Part shown: positions 34,682 through 43,182 of the stretch, piece after piece
Layout of the letters: each line of letters starts with the position of its first letter
How positions within the stretch are numbered: the first letter of the stretch is position 1
DNA from: JACVRW01 sp963821275
GTDB lineage: Bacteria > Actinomycetota > Thermoleophilia > Solirubrobacterales > Thermoleophilaceae
Reading direction: 5' to 3'
Length of the DNA stretch: 64,000 nucleotides
Assembly: GCA_963821275.1 (NCBI GenBank)
Contig: CAWGDF010000008.1
Location: 327,608-391,607 of the forward strand
Program-made: the position numbers and the translations under genes
The notes under the pieces: generated by a model
Database searches by the model: none
Seen by the model: only the letters and a program-made list of their open reading frames with translations
What the model was told of the DNA's origin: nothing

Positions 34682-35551
34682 CTACGGGAGCTCGGGCAGC
34701 GAGGCGAGCCATGCGCTGCGGCCGCCCTCCTCGTCCCAGACCACCGGGAAGTAGGACTCGTCCAGCGAGAGGTCGCCGCGGCGCCGGTAGCGCGAGTAGA
34801 TGAGGTCGGTCTCGCGGGGATGGAAGCGGGTCTCCTCGGGGACGAGGTGCGAGACCAGCGCCCGGCGCTCCCGGGTTGCCTCGTTGGGGCCCGAGCCGTG
34901 GAAGGTGAGCGAGTGGTGGAAGGCGCAGCCGCCGGCCTTGACCTCCACCGGCACGCGCTCGGGCTTCACGCCCTCGGGCGTGGCGGCGGCCAGCGGCGCC
35001 AGCCAGTCGTCGGGGGCGTGGAAGCTGGCGCGATCCGGAGGCACCCGGGGCCAGCGATGCGAGCCGCGGATGTACTCGATCGTGCCGCCCTGCGCCTGGG
35101 TGTCGTCCAGGGCGACCCAGCAGGTGATCATCTCCGCCGGCACGAGGTAGCCGGCGTAGGAGCCGTCCTGGTGCAGGCCCAGCGAGCGGGCGCCGGGCGG
35201 CTTCCAGAGGCAGTTGTCCTGCAGCATGCGGGTGCCGCGGTAACCCATCAGCTGCGCGGCGAGGCGACCCGTGCGCTCACTCAGGACCTGGGCGGCGATC
35301 ACGTCGTCCGCGCGCCAGCCGTTGCAGATCTGCCGGGTCACGTCGTCCGGGTCGCGCCCGGCCTTCCAGTTGACCTCGTCGGGCGCGATGCCGGTGGCGT
35401 AATCGCCCTCGAACAGGGCGGCGAAGCGCTGGCGCAGCACCTCGATGGCACCCGGTGAGAGCAGCCCTTCCTCGACAATCAGGAAGCCGTCGCGCTGGAA
35501 GCTCTCGACCTGCTCGTCGGTGAAGCGCTCGAGAACCGTGGCGGTCGCCAT
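34682..35551 (-). CDS. phytanoyl-CoA dioxygenase (PhyH) family Fe(II)/2-oxoglutarate oxygenase
   Basis: A 289-residue oxygenase. The iron ligands are visible as H127xD129 in LGLHQDGSYAG and H218 in FHGSGPN, followed by ERRALVSHL with the 2-oxoglutarate-binding Arg. The N-terminus (FTDEQVESFQRDGFLIVEEGLLS) is typical of PhyH proteins. The substrate is unknown. Location beside the betaine/DMG genes suggests a small methylated amine or a hydroxylation step, but the gene points away from them and converges with the Fe-S gene, so the link is weak. Confidence 0.85.
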   Translation of the reverse strand: MATATVLERFTDEQVESFQRDGFLIVEEGLLSPGAIEVLRQRFAALFEGDYATGIAPDEVNWKAGRDPDDVTRQICNGWRADDVIAAQVLSERTGRLAAQLMGYRGTRMLQDNCLWKPPGARSLGLHQDGSYAGYLVPAEMITCWVALDDTQAQGGTIEYIRGSHRWPRVPPDRASFHAPDDWLAPLAAATPEGVKPERVPVEVKAGGCAFHHSLTFHGSGPNEATRERRALVSHLVPEETRFHPRETDLIYSRYRRRGDLSLDESYFPVVWDEEGGRSAWLASLPELP

Positions 35552-35586
35552 CGTCCGTGAGAGTATCGGCGTCTACGATCGCCGCC

Positions 35587-36138
35587 GTGAACGGTCTCTC
35601 CCAGCAGCCCCTGGCCCGGTTCCTCGATGACGTGGCCTCCACCCGGCCCGCGCCCGGCGGCGGCTCCTCGTCGGCGGTGACCGTCGCGCTGGCGGCGGCG
35701 CTGGTGGAGATGGCGGCCGGGATCTCGGGGGGCGACCCCGAGCGCGAGGGCCGGGCCCGCACGCTGCGCGCTGCCGCCCTCGAGCTGGCCGAGCGCGACC
35801 TGACGTCCTACGAGACGGTGTTCGACGCTTTGCGCCTTCCGCAGGACGACCCGGAGCGCCCCGAGCGCGTCGAGGCGGCGCTGGAGGAGGCCAGCCGGCC
35901 GCCGGCCGAGATCGCCGAGGCCGCGGCGGAGATCGCCGAGCTCGGGGCGGCGGTGGCGAACGCTGCTGGCCCCAGCGTCCGGGGCGACGCGCTCGCCGGA
36001 TGCCTGCTGGCAGAGGCTGCCGCCGCGGCCGCCGCGACGCTGGTCGAGATAAACCTCGAGCGCCGGTCCGACCATCCTCTGCGTGAGCGCGCCCGGGAGG
36101 CGCGGCGGCGGGCCGGGGAGGCCCGGGCCCACGACTAG
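35587..36138 (+). CDS. fchA: FchA-like methenyltetrahydrofolate cyclohydrolase (FTCD_C domain)
   Basis: A 183-residue all-helical protein of the formiminotransferase-cyclodeaminase C-terminal family: LARFLDDVASTRPAPGGGSSSAVTV, ALVEMAAGISGG, and IAELGAAVANAAGPSVRGDALAG. Stand-alone members are methenyl-THF cyclohydrolases (FchA) or formimino-THF cyclodeaminases. No histidine-degradation gene is near, whereas MetF and three GcvT proteins are, so a role in oxidising C1-THF is favoured. GTG at 35587 is divergent from the PhyH gene. It ends in a palindrome shared with the convergent moeA-PBP gene. Confidence 0.8.
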   Translation: MNGLSQQPLARFLDDVASTRPAPGGGSSSAVTVALAAALVEMAAGISGGDPEREGRARTLRAAALELAERDLTSYETVFDALRLPQDDPERPERVEAALEEASRPPAEIAEAAAEIAELGAAVANAAGPSVRGDALAGCLLAEAAAAAAATLVEINLERRSDHPLRERAREARRRAGEARAHD

Positions 36139-36150
36139 GGCGGCGCCCTA
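36136..36150. terminator. 15-bp palindrome formed by two convergent stop codons
   Basis: TAGGGC-GGC-GCCCTA. The left arm contains the TAG of fchA and the right arm the TAG of the convergent MoeA-PBP gene. It may end transcription weakly in both directions. Confidence 0.35.
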
Positions 36151-38064
36151 AACGATCCGACGGCCCATCTCGGCCGTGTCGTAGCCGCCCAGCCCGTCCA
36201 CCGCGGCCTTGAACGCCGGTGAGGCCAGCAGCGACCAGAGCGGCGTCAGCAGAGGATGATCCACGGTCTCCCGCTCGAGCACGAGGTCGTAGGGCTCCCG
36301 GGCGACGGGGACGAAGTCGAGCCCGAATGCGCGCGCCGCCGCCAGCACGCCCAGGCCGCAGTCAGCACGCCCGGCGGCCACCGCGGCGGCCACGGCCAGG
36401 TGGGTGTGCTCCTCGCGGTCGTAGCCCCGCACCGCCTCGGGGCCGATACCCGCCTGCGACAGCTCGTGATCGAGCAGCACCCGTGTGCCCGCGCCGCGCT
36501 GCCGGTTGACGTAGCGCACCCCGGACGTCGCCAGATCGGCCACGCCGGTGAGGCCCAGCGGGTTGCCCGGCGCCACGATCAGCCCCTGCTCACGGTGCAC
36601 CAGACGGATCACGGCCAGGTCGCGCCCGGGGAGAACCCGCTCCACGAACGGCAGCGTGTAGGCGCCGCTCTCCGGGTCGAGCAGGTGGGAGCCGGCCAGG
36701 TGACAGAGCCCGTCGCGGAGCGCGGCCAGGCCCCCCAGGGAGCCGGCGTTGGTGGAGGCCAGGGTCACCGTGGGGTCGTCGGCCCGCAGGCGCGAGGCCG
36801 CGAGGTCCAGCACGAGGTCGTGCGAGCCGATCGCCACGATGGTGCGCTCGAGGTCCTCCGGCGACCGCAGCAGGTCGACCTCGACGTCCTCGCCGGCGTG
36901 GTGGCCCTCCTGGTCGGCGCGAACCTGCAGCAGGCCGTCGGCCCGCAGCAGCGAGGTGAGGATGCCGGCGCCGCGGGCGAGCGGCGTGACCACGAGCCGG
37001 TCCCCGACCCGGCCCAGGCGCACACGCACCCAGTCGTCGGTCCCCATCGCCGACGCCAGCTTGCGGGCCAGCCGGGCGCGCACCCGCGGGCGCCGCGCCG
37101 GGCCGGCGCCCTCCAGCGCGCTGAGCAGGGGCGCGGCGAAGATGTCGAAGGTGAGCGCGGCCGACACCGGATAGCCGGGCACGCCGATCACCGGCGTGGC
37201 CTCCACCACACCCAACACCACCGGGTGCCCGGGCTTCACCGCCACGCCGTGCACGGCCAGACGGCCGCTCCGTTCCACGACCGCGGCGGTGTAGTCATCC
37301 CGCCCGGCCGAGGAGCCCGCGCCGATCAGCACCAGGTCGGCCCAAGCGGCCGCTTCCCGCACCGCCGCAGCGATCACGTCGGGGTCATCCGGGGTGATCG
37401 GCAGCCGCCGGGCCTCGCAACCCGCCGCCTCGGCCTGCAGGGCGAGCATCAGCGAGTTGGTGTCCGGGATCTGGCCAGGGCCGGGCGCCTCGCCCAGCGG
37501 GCGCAGCTCGTCTCCGGTCGGCAGCACGGCCACCCGCGGCGCCCGCCGCACCGCCACGTCGGTCGCGCCGGAGGCTCCGATGGCGGCCAGGTCCACGGCC
37601 CGCAGGCGGTGGCCCTCCGGGAGCAGCAGCTCGGTCGCGGTCACGTCCTCACCGATCGAGCGCACGTGCTGGTAGGGGGAGGCGGCGGCCCGGATCTCAG
37701 CGGCGCCGTCGGCGAAGTGAACGTGCTCGCGCATGATCACGGCGTCGTAGCCGCCCTCGAGCGGATCGCCGGTGTCCACGACCTCGTAGGCCTCTGGAGC
37801 GAGCGAGACTGGATAGCTCTCACCCGCGCCCACGGTGTCCTCGGCCCGCACCGCTATGCCGTCCATGGCCGCGGCGTCGAAGGGGGGCGAGGAGCGGCCC
37901 GCCCACACGGGCTCCGCGGTCACCCGCCCCGCGGCCTGCTCCAGGGGGAGCCGCACCACCGGGAGCCGTTCCGGGCACTCGGTCGCGCGGCGCGCCTCGG
38001 CCCAGCGCTCGAAGGCCGCGTCGAGCGGCACGTCGTGCAGGAAGTGGCGCCCGCCCGTCGTCAC
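36148..38064 (-). CDS. MoeA-like molybdopterin molybdenumtransferase fused to a periplasmic-binding-like domain
   Basis: A 638-residue protein. Residues about 1-410 are MoeA (AAMDGIAVRAEDT, PRVAVLPTGDELRPLG, GAGSSAGRDDYT, VKPGHPVVLGVV, GVPGYPVSAALTFDIF). Residues about 425-635 are a PBP-like_2 (LysR substrate-type) domain (IVAIGSHDLVLDLAASRL, NRQRGAGTRVLLDHEL, LGVLAAARAFGLDFVPVARE). This fusion is known in molybdate/tungstate metabolism and probably senses or delivers the oxyanion or cofactor. The GTG start overlaps the upstream moeA stop (GTGA). As the second MoeA in the operon, one copy may be specific for tungsten. Confidence 0.87.
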   Translation of the reverse strand: MTTGGRHFLHDVPLDAAFERWAEARRATECPERLPVVRLPLEQAAGRVTAEPVWAGRSSPPFDAAAMDGIAVRAEDTVGAGESYPVSLAPEAYEVVDTGDPLEGGYDAVIMREHVHFADGAAEIRAAASPYQHVRSIGEDVTATELLLPEGHRLRAVDLAAIGASGATDVAVRRAPRVAVLPTGDELRPLGEAPGPGQIPDTNSLMLALQAEAAGCEARRLPITPDDPDVIAAAVREAAAWADLVLIGAGSSAGRDDYTAAVVERSGRLAVHGVAVKPGHPVVLGVVEATPVIGVPGYPVSAALTFDIFAAPLLSALEGAGPARRPRVRARLARKLASAMGTDDWVRVRLGRVGDRLVVTPLARGAGILTSLLRADGLLQVRADQEGHHAGEDVEVDLLRSPEDLERTIVAIGSHDLVLDLAASRLRADDPTVTLASTNAGSLGGLAALRDGLCHLAGSHLLDPESGAYTLPFVERVLPGRDLAVIRLVHREQGLIVAPGNPLGLTGVADLATSGVRYVNRQRGAGTRVLLDHELSQAGIGPEAVRGYDREEHTHLAVAAAVAAGRADCGLGVLAAARAFGLDFVPVAREPYDLVLERETVDHPLLTPLWSLLASPAFKAAVDGLGGYDTAEMGRRIV

Positions 38065-39290
38065 CCGTACAGCTCCACCTGGACCTCGGCGCCCGCGTAG
38101 AGGCCGCCCGCGTCCTCGTCGACGCGCACGAAGCCGTCGGCGCTCACCAGAGGCGACAGGAGCGCCGAGCGGCCGAAGACCGGTAGCGCCAGGTCTCCCT
38201 CGAGCCGGACCTGCACCACGTCGTAGCGCCCGGCCGCGGACGGCACGTCGCGTTCCAGGCGGGCACTCACAGTCCGCGAAGGGGGAGGGCTGACGCAGCC
38301 TCCCACGCGTCGTACCACGTCCATGCCCAGCAGCCGGAACACCACCAGGGCCGACTGCGGGTTGCCGGGAAGGCCGATCAGCGGGACCTCGCCCGCCTCG
38401 GCCAACAGCGTGGGCTTGCCGGGCTTGAGGCGCAGACCGTGACACCAGATCCCAGGAGGCCCGAGCGAGGCGACGGCGGCGGCCGTGGAGTCCCGCGCCC
38501 CCACGGACGAGCCGGCCGACACCACCACGACGTCGGCCACGGCGACGGCCTCCTCGAGCGCGGTCCGCAGCCGCTCGCGGTCGTCGGGCACGATGCCGCG
38601 GAGCTCCGGCTGCCCGCCCGCCTCCTCCACCAGTGCGGCGAGACCGGCGGAGGTGGAGTCACGCACCCGGCCCGCGGGGGGCCGCTCGGCCGCGGGCACC
38701 AGCTCATCGCCGGTGGAGAGGATGGCCACCCGGGGGCGCGCGTACACCTGCACGCGCGTGACGCCGGCGCCGGTCAGCAGGGCCAGCTCCTGGGCGCGCA
38801 GGGGCCGTCCGGCGGCGGCGACGCGAGCACCCGCGGCGCGGTCCTCGTCCGGGCGCACGACACCGTCCCCCGGCGCGGCGGGACGGTTGATCTCGATCGA
38901 GCCCGGCATGGTCTCGGCCGTGTGCTCGACCATCACGACTGCGTCGGCGTCGCGCGGCAGGGCGCCCCCGGTGGCGATGCCCAGCGCCCCGCCCGCCGGC
39001 AGCGGGATCTCGGGAGCGACGCCCATCGGGACGCTTCCATGCAGGTCGAGCAGCGTGGGGAGCCCCTCAGAGGCCCCGAAGGTGTCTCGCGCGCGGACCG
39101 CGTAGCCGTCCACGCTTGCGCGCGCGAAGCCGGGCAGGTCGCCGGCCGCGGTCACGTCGTCGACGAGCACCCGGCCGCGGGCCTGCGCGGTCTCCACCTG
39201 CTCGGGGGCGGTCCGGCGCATGGGGCGAAAGCCGTCGAGCGCCTCCGAGACCCGGCGGACGGTGAAGAACTCTCGTGTCCCGGAGCTCAA
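38061..39290 (-). CDS. moeA: MoeA molybdopterin molybdenumtransferase
   Basis: A 409-residue MoeA: FARASVDGYAVRARDTFG, RPRVAILSTGDELVP, VVSAGSSVGARDSTAAAV, LKPGKPTLLAEAGEVPLIGLPGNPQSALVVF, then the C-terminal barrel. It inserts molybdenum or tungsten into adenylylated molybdopterin. The proposed start is TTG at 39290, which overlaps the stop of the AOR gene (TTGA), giving the usual family length; no ATG lies nearby. Confidence 0.88.
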   Translation of the reverse strand: MSSGTREFFTVRRVSEALDGFRPMRRTAPEQVETAQARGRVLVDDVTAAGDLPGFARASVDGYAVRARDTFGASEGLPTLLDLHGSVPMGVAPEIPLPAGGALGIATGGALPRDADAVVMVEHTAETMPGSIEINRPAAPGDGVVRPDEDRAAGARVAAAGRPLRAQELALLTGAGVTRVQVYARPRVAILSTGDELVPAAERPPAGRVRDSTSAGLAALVEEAGGQPELRGIVPDDRERLRTALEEAVAVADVVVVSAGSSVGARDSTAAAVASLGPPGIWCHGLRLKPGKPTLLAEAGEVPLIGLPGNPQSALVVFRLLGMDVVRRVGGCVSPPPSRTVSARLERDVPSAAGRYDVVQVRLEGDLALPVFGRSALLSPLVSADGFVRVDEDAGGLYAGAEVQVELYG

Positions 39291-41104
39291 GTGGCGATGG
39301 CGTCGAGCCGATCCAGATCCAGCTCGGCGAGGGTCGCGGGCAGGGGGCGGCCGCTCGGATCGAGGCCGCGCCGGTCGTAGTAGGCGTCGATCATCGCGGT
39401 GAGCCGGTCCGGGGTGAGCGCGGCCTTGCGGCCCGAGGAGAGCTCGAGCGGCTCGGCGAGAAAGCGCTCCGGTAGCCAGTCCTCCTCGCGGGTCCAGCCC
39501 TCGCGCAGGTTGTATAGGCGCTTGGCCAGCACGATGCGCCGCGCGGTCGCGCGCAGCTCCTCGCCATCGACGTCCCAGCCGGTGATCGGGCGCAGCAGGT
39601 CGGCCCAGTCGGGGAAGGGGTCCTCGAAGACCCCGCGCAGGAACTTGCACAGGATGAGCGAGTCCATCACGGCCGCCCGGTCCTCGGTCTCCACCGCGGC
39701 CGCGACGTGGCCCTCGCCTCCCGACAGCCGGTCGAGGTCCCCGGAGAGGTCGGCCTCGTAGGCGCCGGATCGGTTGTGGTCGGCGCCGCGGGCGTTCACG
39801 GCCAGACCGAGCGCCATGGCGTGCAGCGTGCGCGGCTCGTAGCCGGGAAGCTCGAGGCCCTTCACGTGCGGCGCGAAGGCCTCGGCGTCGCCGCCGACGG
39901 TCGCCGCGGCGCGTCGCGACCCCTCGGCCAAGAGCTCCCCCAGTCCCTCGCGGGCCCCGATCTCCTCGAGCGCCCTCAGCATCGCGCCGGCGTCTCCGAA
40001 GCGCAGCCACGGCGCGTCGATCAGGCCCTCCTCGGCGCACTCCATGGCCCAGGCGATCGTCCCTCCGGCGGAGATCGTGTCCACCCCCAGCTCGTCGCAG
40101 CGGGCGCTGGCCTCGAGCACCGAGTCGGGATCGGACACGCCGCAGAGCGGCCCGAGCGCGAACACGTTCTCGTACTCCACCCGTGTCTGGCGGCCGCCGG
40201 GGGCGGCGTAGATGTGCTCGCAGCCGATGGTGCAGGAGGCGCAATAGTCGCGCGCGACCTCACGCATCTCCTGCAGGTCCTCCGCCGCCAGGCGGGGCGC
40301 CTCCTCGAAGCTCGCCTCCCGGAAGTTGCGCGTGGGCAGCGTGGAGATCGCATTGAACGAGAGGAGGTTGGCCAGGGTGCCGAGCTCGCGGTACTTTGCG
40401 GTCGCGGGCCCGAACGAGCGCTCGCGCAGCTCCCGGGCCGCCTGCAGCACGCGCTCCGGGTCGGCCAGAGGGGCCTTTACCCCCGCGCTCCGCACGGCCA
40501 CGGCCTTCACCCGCTTGGAGCCCAGCACGGCACCCAGCCCGCCGCGCCCGGCGTGGCGGCCGTCGTGCGACACCGTCGCGTAGCGCACGAGTCGCTCGCC
40601 GGCGGGGCCGATGGCCGCCACCCGCCAGCCGGCGCCCCAGCGCTCGCGCAGGCGGGACTCCGCCTGGTCGGCCGCCAGCCCCCACAGGTCCCCCGCGGGC
40701 TCGAGCCGGGGTCCGTCGCGGTCCACGAGCAGAACCGAGGGCTCCTCGCAGGCCCCGCGGATGACCAGGGCGTCGTGTCCGGTGAGCTTGCCGGCGATCG
40801 CAAAGTGACTCGAGGCCAGCGCATCGTTCAGCAGACCGGTGAGCGGCGACTTCGACACCACGGCGAACTTGGCGCTGGTGGTCAGCGGCGTGCCCACGAG
40901 CGGCGAGAAGACGAAGGCCAGCGGCGCCTCGGGCGCTAGCGGCTCCACCTGCGGCGGGGCGAGCCGGTGCATCAGCCAAGCGCCCAGGCCGGCGCCGCCG
41001 ATGCAGCTACGCAGCACGTCCTCGGGCAGCGGCAGCGTCTCCGCCGAGCCGTCGCCGGCGTCGACCACCAGGGCCCGCCCGAAATAGCCGCCGGGGGTAG
41101 TCAC
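39287..41104 (-). CDS. aor: aldehyde ferredoxin oxidoreductase family protein (tungsten-type)
   Basis: A 605-residue AOR-family enzyme of canonical length. The [4Fe-4S] ligands are Cys288, Cys291 and Cys295 (DYCASCTIGCEH) and Cys486 (LILCKFLRGVF). The N-terminal domain has GYFGRALVVDAG, IGGAGLGAWLMH and GRGGLGAVLGSKRVKAVAV; LPTRNFREASFE is also typical. Such enzymes use tungsto-bispterin to oxidise aldehydes to acids with low-potential acceptors. The GTG start overlaps the pabBC stop. No ferredoxin or NAD-linked AorA/C subunit is adjacent, so the electron acceptor is unknown. Substrate could be an aldehyde from the neighbouring amine pathway. Confidence 0.88.
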   Translation of the reverse strand: MTTPGGYFGRALVVDAGDGSAETLPLPEDVLRSCIGGAGLGAWLMHRLAPPQVEPLAPEAPLAFVFSPLVGTPLTTSAKFAVVSKSPLTGLLNDALASSHFAIAGKLTGHDALVIRGACEEPSVLLVDRDGPRLEPAGDLWGLAADQAESRLRERWGAGWRVAAIGPAGERLVRYATVSHDGRHAGRGGLGAVLGSKRVKAVAVRSAGVKAPLADPERVLQAARELRERSFGPATAKYRELGTLANLLSFNAISTLPTRNFREASFEEAPRLAAEDLQEMREVARDYCASCTIGCEHIYAAPGGRQTRVEYENVFALGPLCGVSDPDSVLEASARCDELGVDTISAGGTIAWAMECAEEGLIDAPWLRFGDAGAMLRALEEIGAREGLGELLAEGSRRAAATVGGDAEAFAPHVKGLELPGYEPRTLHAMALGLAVNARGADHNRSGAYEADLSGDLDRLSGGEGHVAAAVETEDRAAVMDSLILCKFLRGVFEDPFPDWADLLRPITGWDVDGEELRATARRIVLAKRLYNLREGWTREEDWLPERFLAEPLELSSGRKAALTPDRLTAMIDAYYDRRGLDPSGRPLPATLAELDLDRLDAIAT

Positions 41105-43179
41105 CGGACCTCCGCGAGCCGGCCGGAGTCGATCAGCAGATCGCGCAGCCGGGCGCCGGCCTCGAACCGGGCGGGGCGCCCGCCCGGCGGCACAGCGGCC
41201 CGTACGCCCTGAACCGAGGAGCTCAGCAGCACCTCGTCCGCCCCGCTCAGCCGCTCGAGCGACAGCGGCTCCTCCCGGATCTCGAACCCGATCGCCGGCG
41301 CGCCGGCCAGCAGCCGTGCGCGCACCGTCCCGGCGAGCAGGCGCCCGTCGAGCGGAGGGGTGGTGAGCGCCTCGCCCTCGACCACGAACACGTTCGCCCA
41401 GGCCGCCTCCAGCACCTCGCCGTCCAGGTCGGTCAGCAGCGGGACGGCCCCGGTCCGGCCCTCGAGCTCCGCCAAGAGCCGCCGGTCGCGCCACTTGTGC
41501 GCGCCCAGGCCCCCGGGGAGCAGCGCCGGTGCCAGGGTCACGGGCTCCCGCGGTGCGTCCGCGGGGACGGCCTGCGTCTCGATCTCCACGCTCGCGACCC
41601 GGCCGGGCCCTGGCGACACGAGCACCCGCACGCGTTGCCGGCCGGCGTCCTGAGCCGCCAGCTGGAGCCGCTCGGCCAGGCCGGCGGGCAGCTCCTGGCC
41701 GTAGAGCAGCTCGACGCTGCGGGCGAGGCGGGCCAGGTGGGCGTCGGCGTCCAGCGCCTCGCCGTCACGGGCGAGGAGGGTCTCGAGGACGCCTTGTGCC
41801 GGATCCGGGCGCTCCGCTGAGCCGGCGAGCGCCGGCGTCGGGGCCGGGCCGGCGTCGGGCCGCGTCCGGGCCGGCTCGGCGAGCGAGCCTCCGACGGCAG
41901 CCACGAGCGGACGCGCCTTCATCAGGCACTCCTCCAGCTCGCGCTCGGGCTCCGAGTCGGCCACGATGCCGCCGCCGGCTCCCAGCCAGATGCGCTCTCC
42001 TCGTGTCTCCAGCGTGCGGATGGCCACGTTCAGTTCCATCCCCGCGACCGGGCTCGCGTAACCGATCGCGCCCGTGTACGCCTCGCGCCCCGTGGCCTCC
42101 AGCTCGGCAATCACCCGCATCGACTGGATCTTCGGGGCGCCGGTCACCGACCCGGGCGGGAAGCTGGCGCGCACGAGATCGCCGTCCCCGACCTTCGGCC
42201 GAAGGGTCCCGGTCACGGTCGACACGAGATGCCAGACGCCCGGGGCGGGGCGGGGCTCGTGCAGGGCGGGCGCCTCCACCGAGCCGTACTCGCAGACCCG
42301 GCCCAGGTCGTTTCGCATCAGGTCGACGATCATCACGTTCTCGGCCCGGTCCTTCACTGACGCGGCCAGCGCTGCGGGCGCGTTCACGCCGCGGGGAGCG
42401 GTGCCCTTGATCGGCTCGCTGGTCACCTGTCGCCCGCGCCGTCGCAGGAACAACTCGGGAGACAGGCTGCACAGGGCGCCCCAGGGTCCGGCAAGCAGCG
42501 CTCCGTGACGCGGCCGCAGCGCCCCGGCGCCGCGCGCGTACAGGTCGACCGCGTCCCCCTCCCAGCGCCCCTCGAGGCGGAGGCAGATGTTCGCCTGGAA
42601 GATCTCCCCGGCCGCGATCCGCTCGCGGCAGACCTGCACCGCGGCAACGTGCCCGGCGGCCCCGGGGGGCACCGGCGCGAGCGAGCCGACCTGCACCGGT
42701 CGCCGTTCCGGGCCGTTGGCGAGCCGGTCCTGCAGCAGCTCGAGGCGCCGCCGCAGCGCCGCGTCGCGAGCGTCGCTCCACAGTGCCTCGAACCACCAGC
42801 GCCCGGCCGCATCGAGGCGCAGGAGGTGGTCGTAGAAAGCCAGCGCGAACGGCGGGAGCGGCGCGGGGCGGGGCGGGGGCGGCGGCACGGGCTCGAGCCG
42901 GGCTCCCAGGCCGTAGCCCAGGTAGCCGAACCAGCCTCCCCCTACCACGTCCTCGCTCGTGTCGCTGACCTGCGGCTGGCGATCGAGCAGCTCGAAGGGA
43001 TCCGCGTCGCCCGCCGCGACCTCGACCGGCTCGGAGCCCGCGAGCACACCGCCGCCCGCCCAGGCTCCGCTGAGCGCAAACGGATGCGGGTCGTCGCGGA
43101 ACAGCAGGCAGGCGTCCGTCGCCGACACCGATCCCACGAGCGGAACCCGGACCGCCCGAACCGCGCCGTGCAGGGGCAT
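41101..43179 (-). CDS. pabB: aminodeoxychorismate synthase component I fused to aminodeoxychorismate lyase (PabB-PabC)
   Basis: A 692-residue fusion. Residues about 1-430 are the chorismate-binding PabB (FQANICLRLEG, TSEPIKGTAPRG, DRAENVMIVDLMRNDLGRVCE, GSVTGAPKIQSMRVIAELE, GAGGGIVADSEPERELEEC). Residues about 455-690 are class IV aminotransferase/PabC (LHARL-type DADAHLARLARSV, HKWRDRRLL, EAAWANVFVVEGEALTTPP, GTVRARLL). Together with a PabA glutaminase it makes 4-aminobenzoate for folate. Its place between MobA and AOR genes in a tight operon is unusual and links folate supply to the metal-cofactor cluster. Confidence 0.9.
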   Translation of the reverse strand: MPLHGAVRAVRVPLVGSVSATDACLLFRDDPHPFALSGAWAGGGVLAGSEPVEVAAGDADPFELLDRQPQVSDTSEDVVGGGWFGYLGYGLGARLEPVPPPPPRPAPLPPFALAFYDHLLRLDAAGRWWFEALWSDARDAALRRRLELLQDRLANGPERRPVQVGSLAPVPPGAAGHVAAVQVCRERIAAGEIFQANICLRLEGRWEGDAVDLYARGAGALRPRHGALLAGPWGALCSLSPELFLRRRGRQVTSEPIKGTAPRGVNAPAALAASVKDRAENVMIVDLMRNDLGRVCEYGSVEAPALHEPRPAPGVWHLVSTVTGTLRPKVGDGDLVRASFPPGSVTGAPKIQSMRVIAELEATGREAYTGAIGYASPVAGMELNVAIRTLETRGERIWLGAGGGIVADSEPERELEECLMKARPLVAAVGGSLAEPARTRPDAGPAPTPALAGSAERPDPAQGVLETLLARDGEALDADAHLARLARSVELLYGQELPAGLAERLQLAAQDAGRQRVRVLVSPGPGRVASVEIETQAVPADAPREPVTLAPALLPGGLGAHKWRDRRLLAELEGRTGAVPLLTDLDGEVLEAAWANVFVVEGEALTTPPLDGRLLAGTVRARLLAGAPAIGFEIREEPLSLERLSGADEVLLSSSVQGVRAAVPPGGRPARFEAGARLRDLLIDSGRLAEVR

Positions 43180-43182
43180 GAC

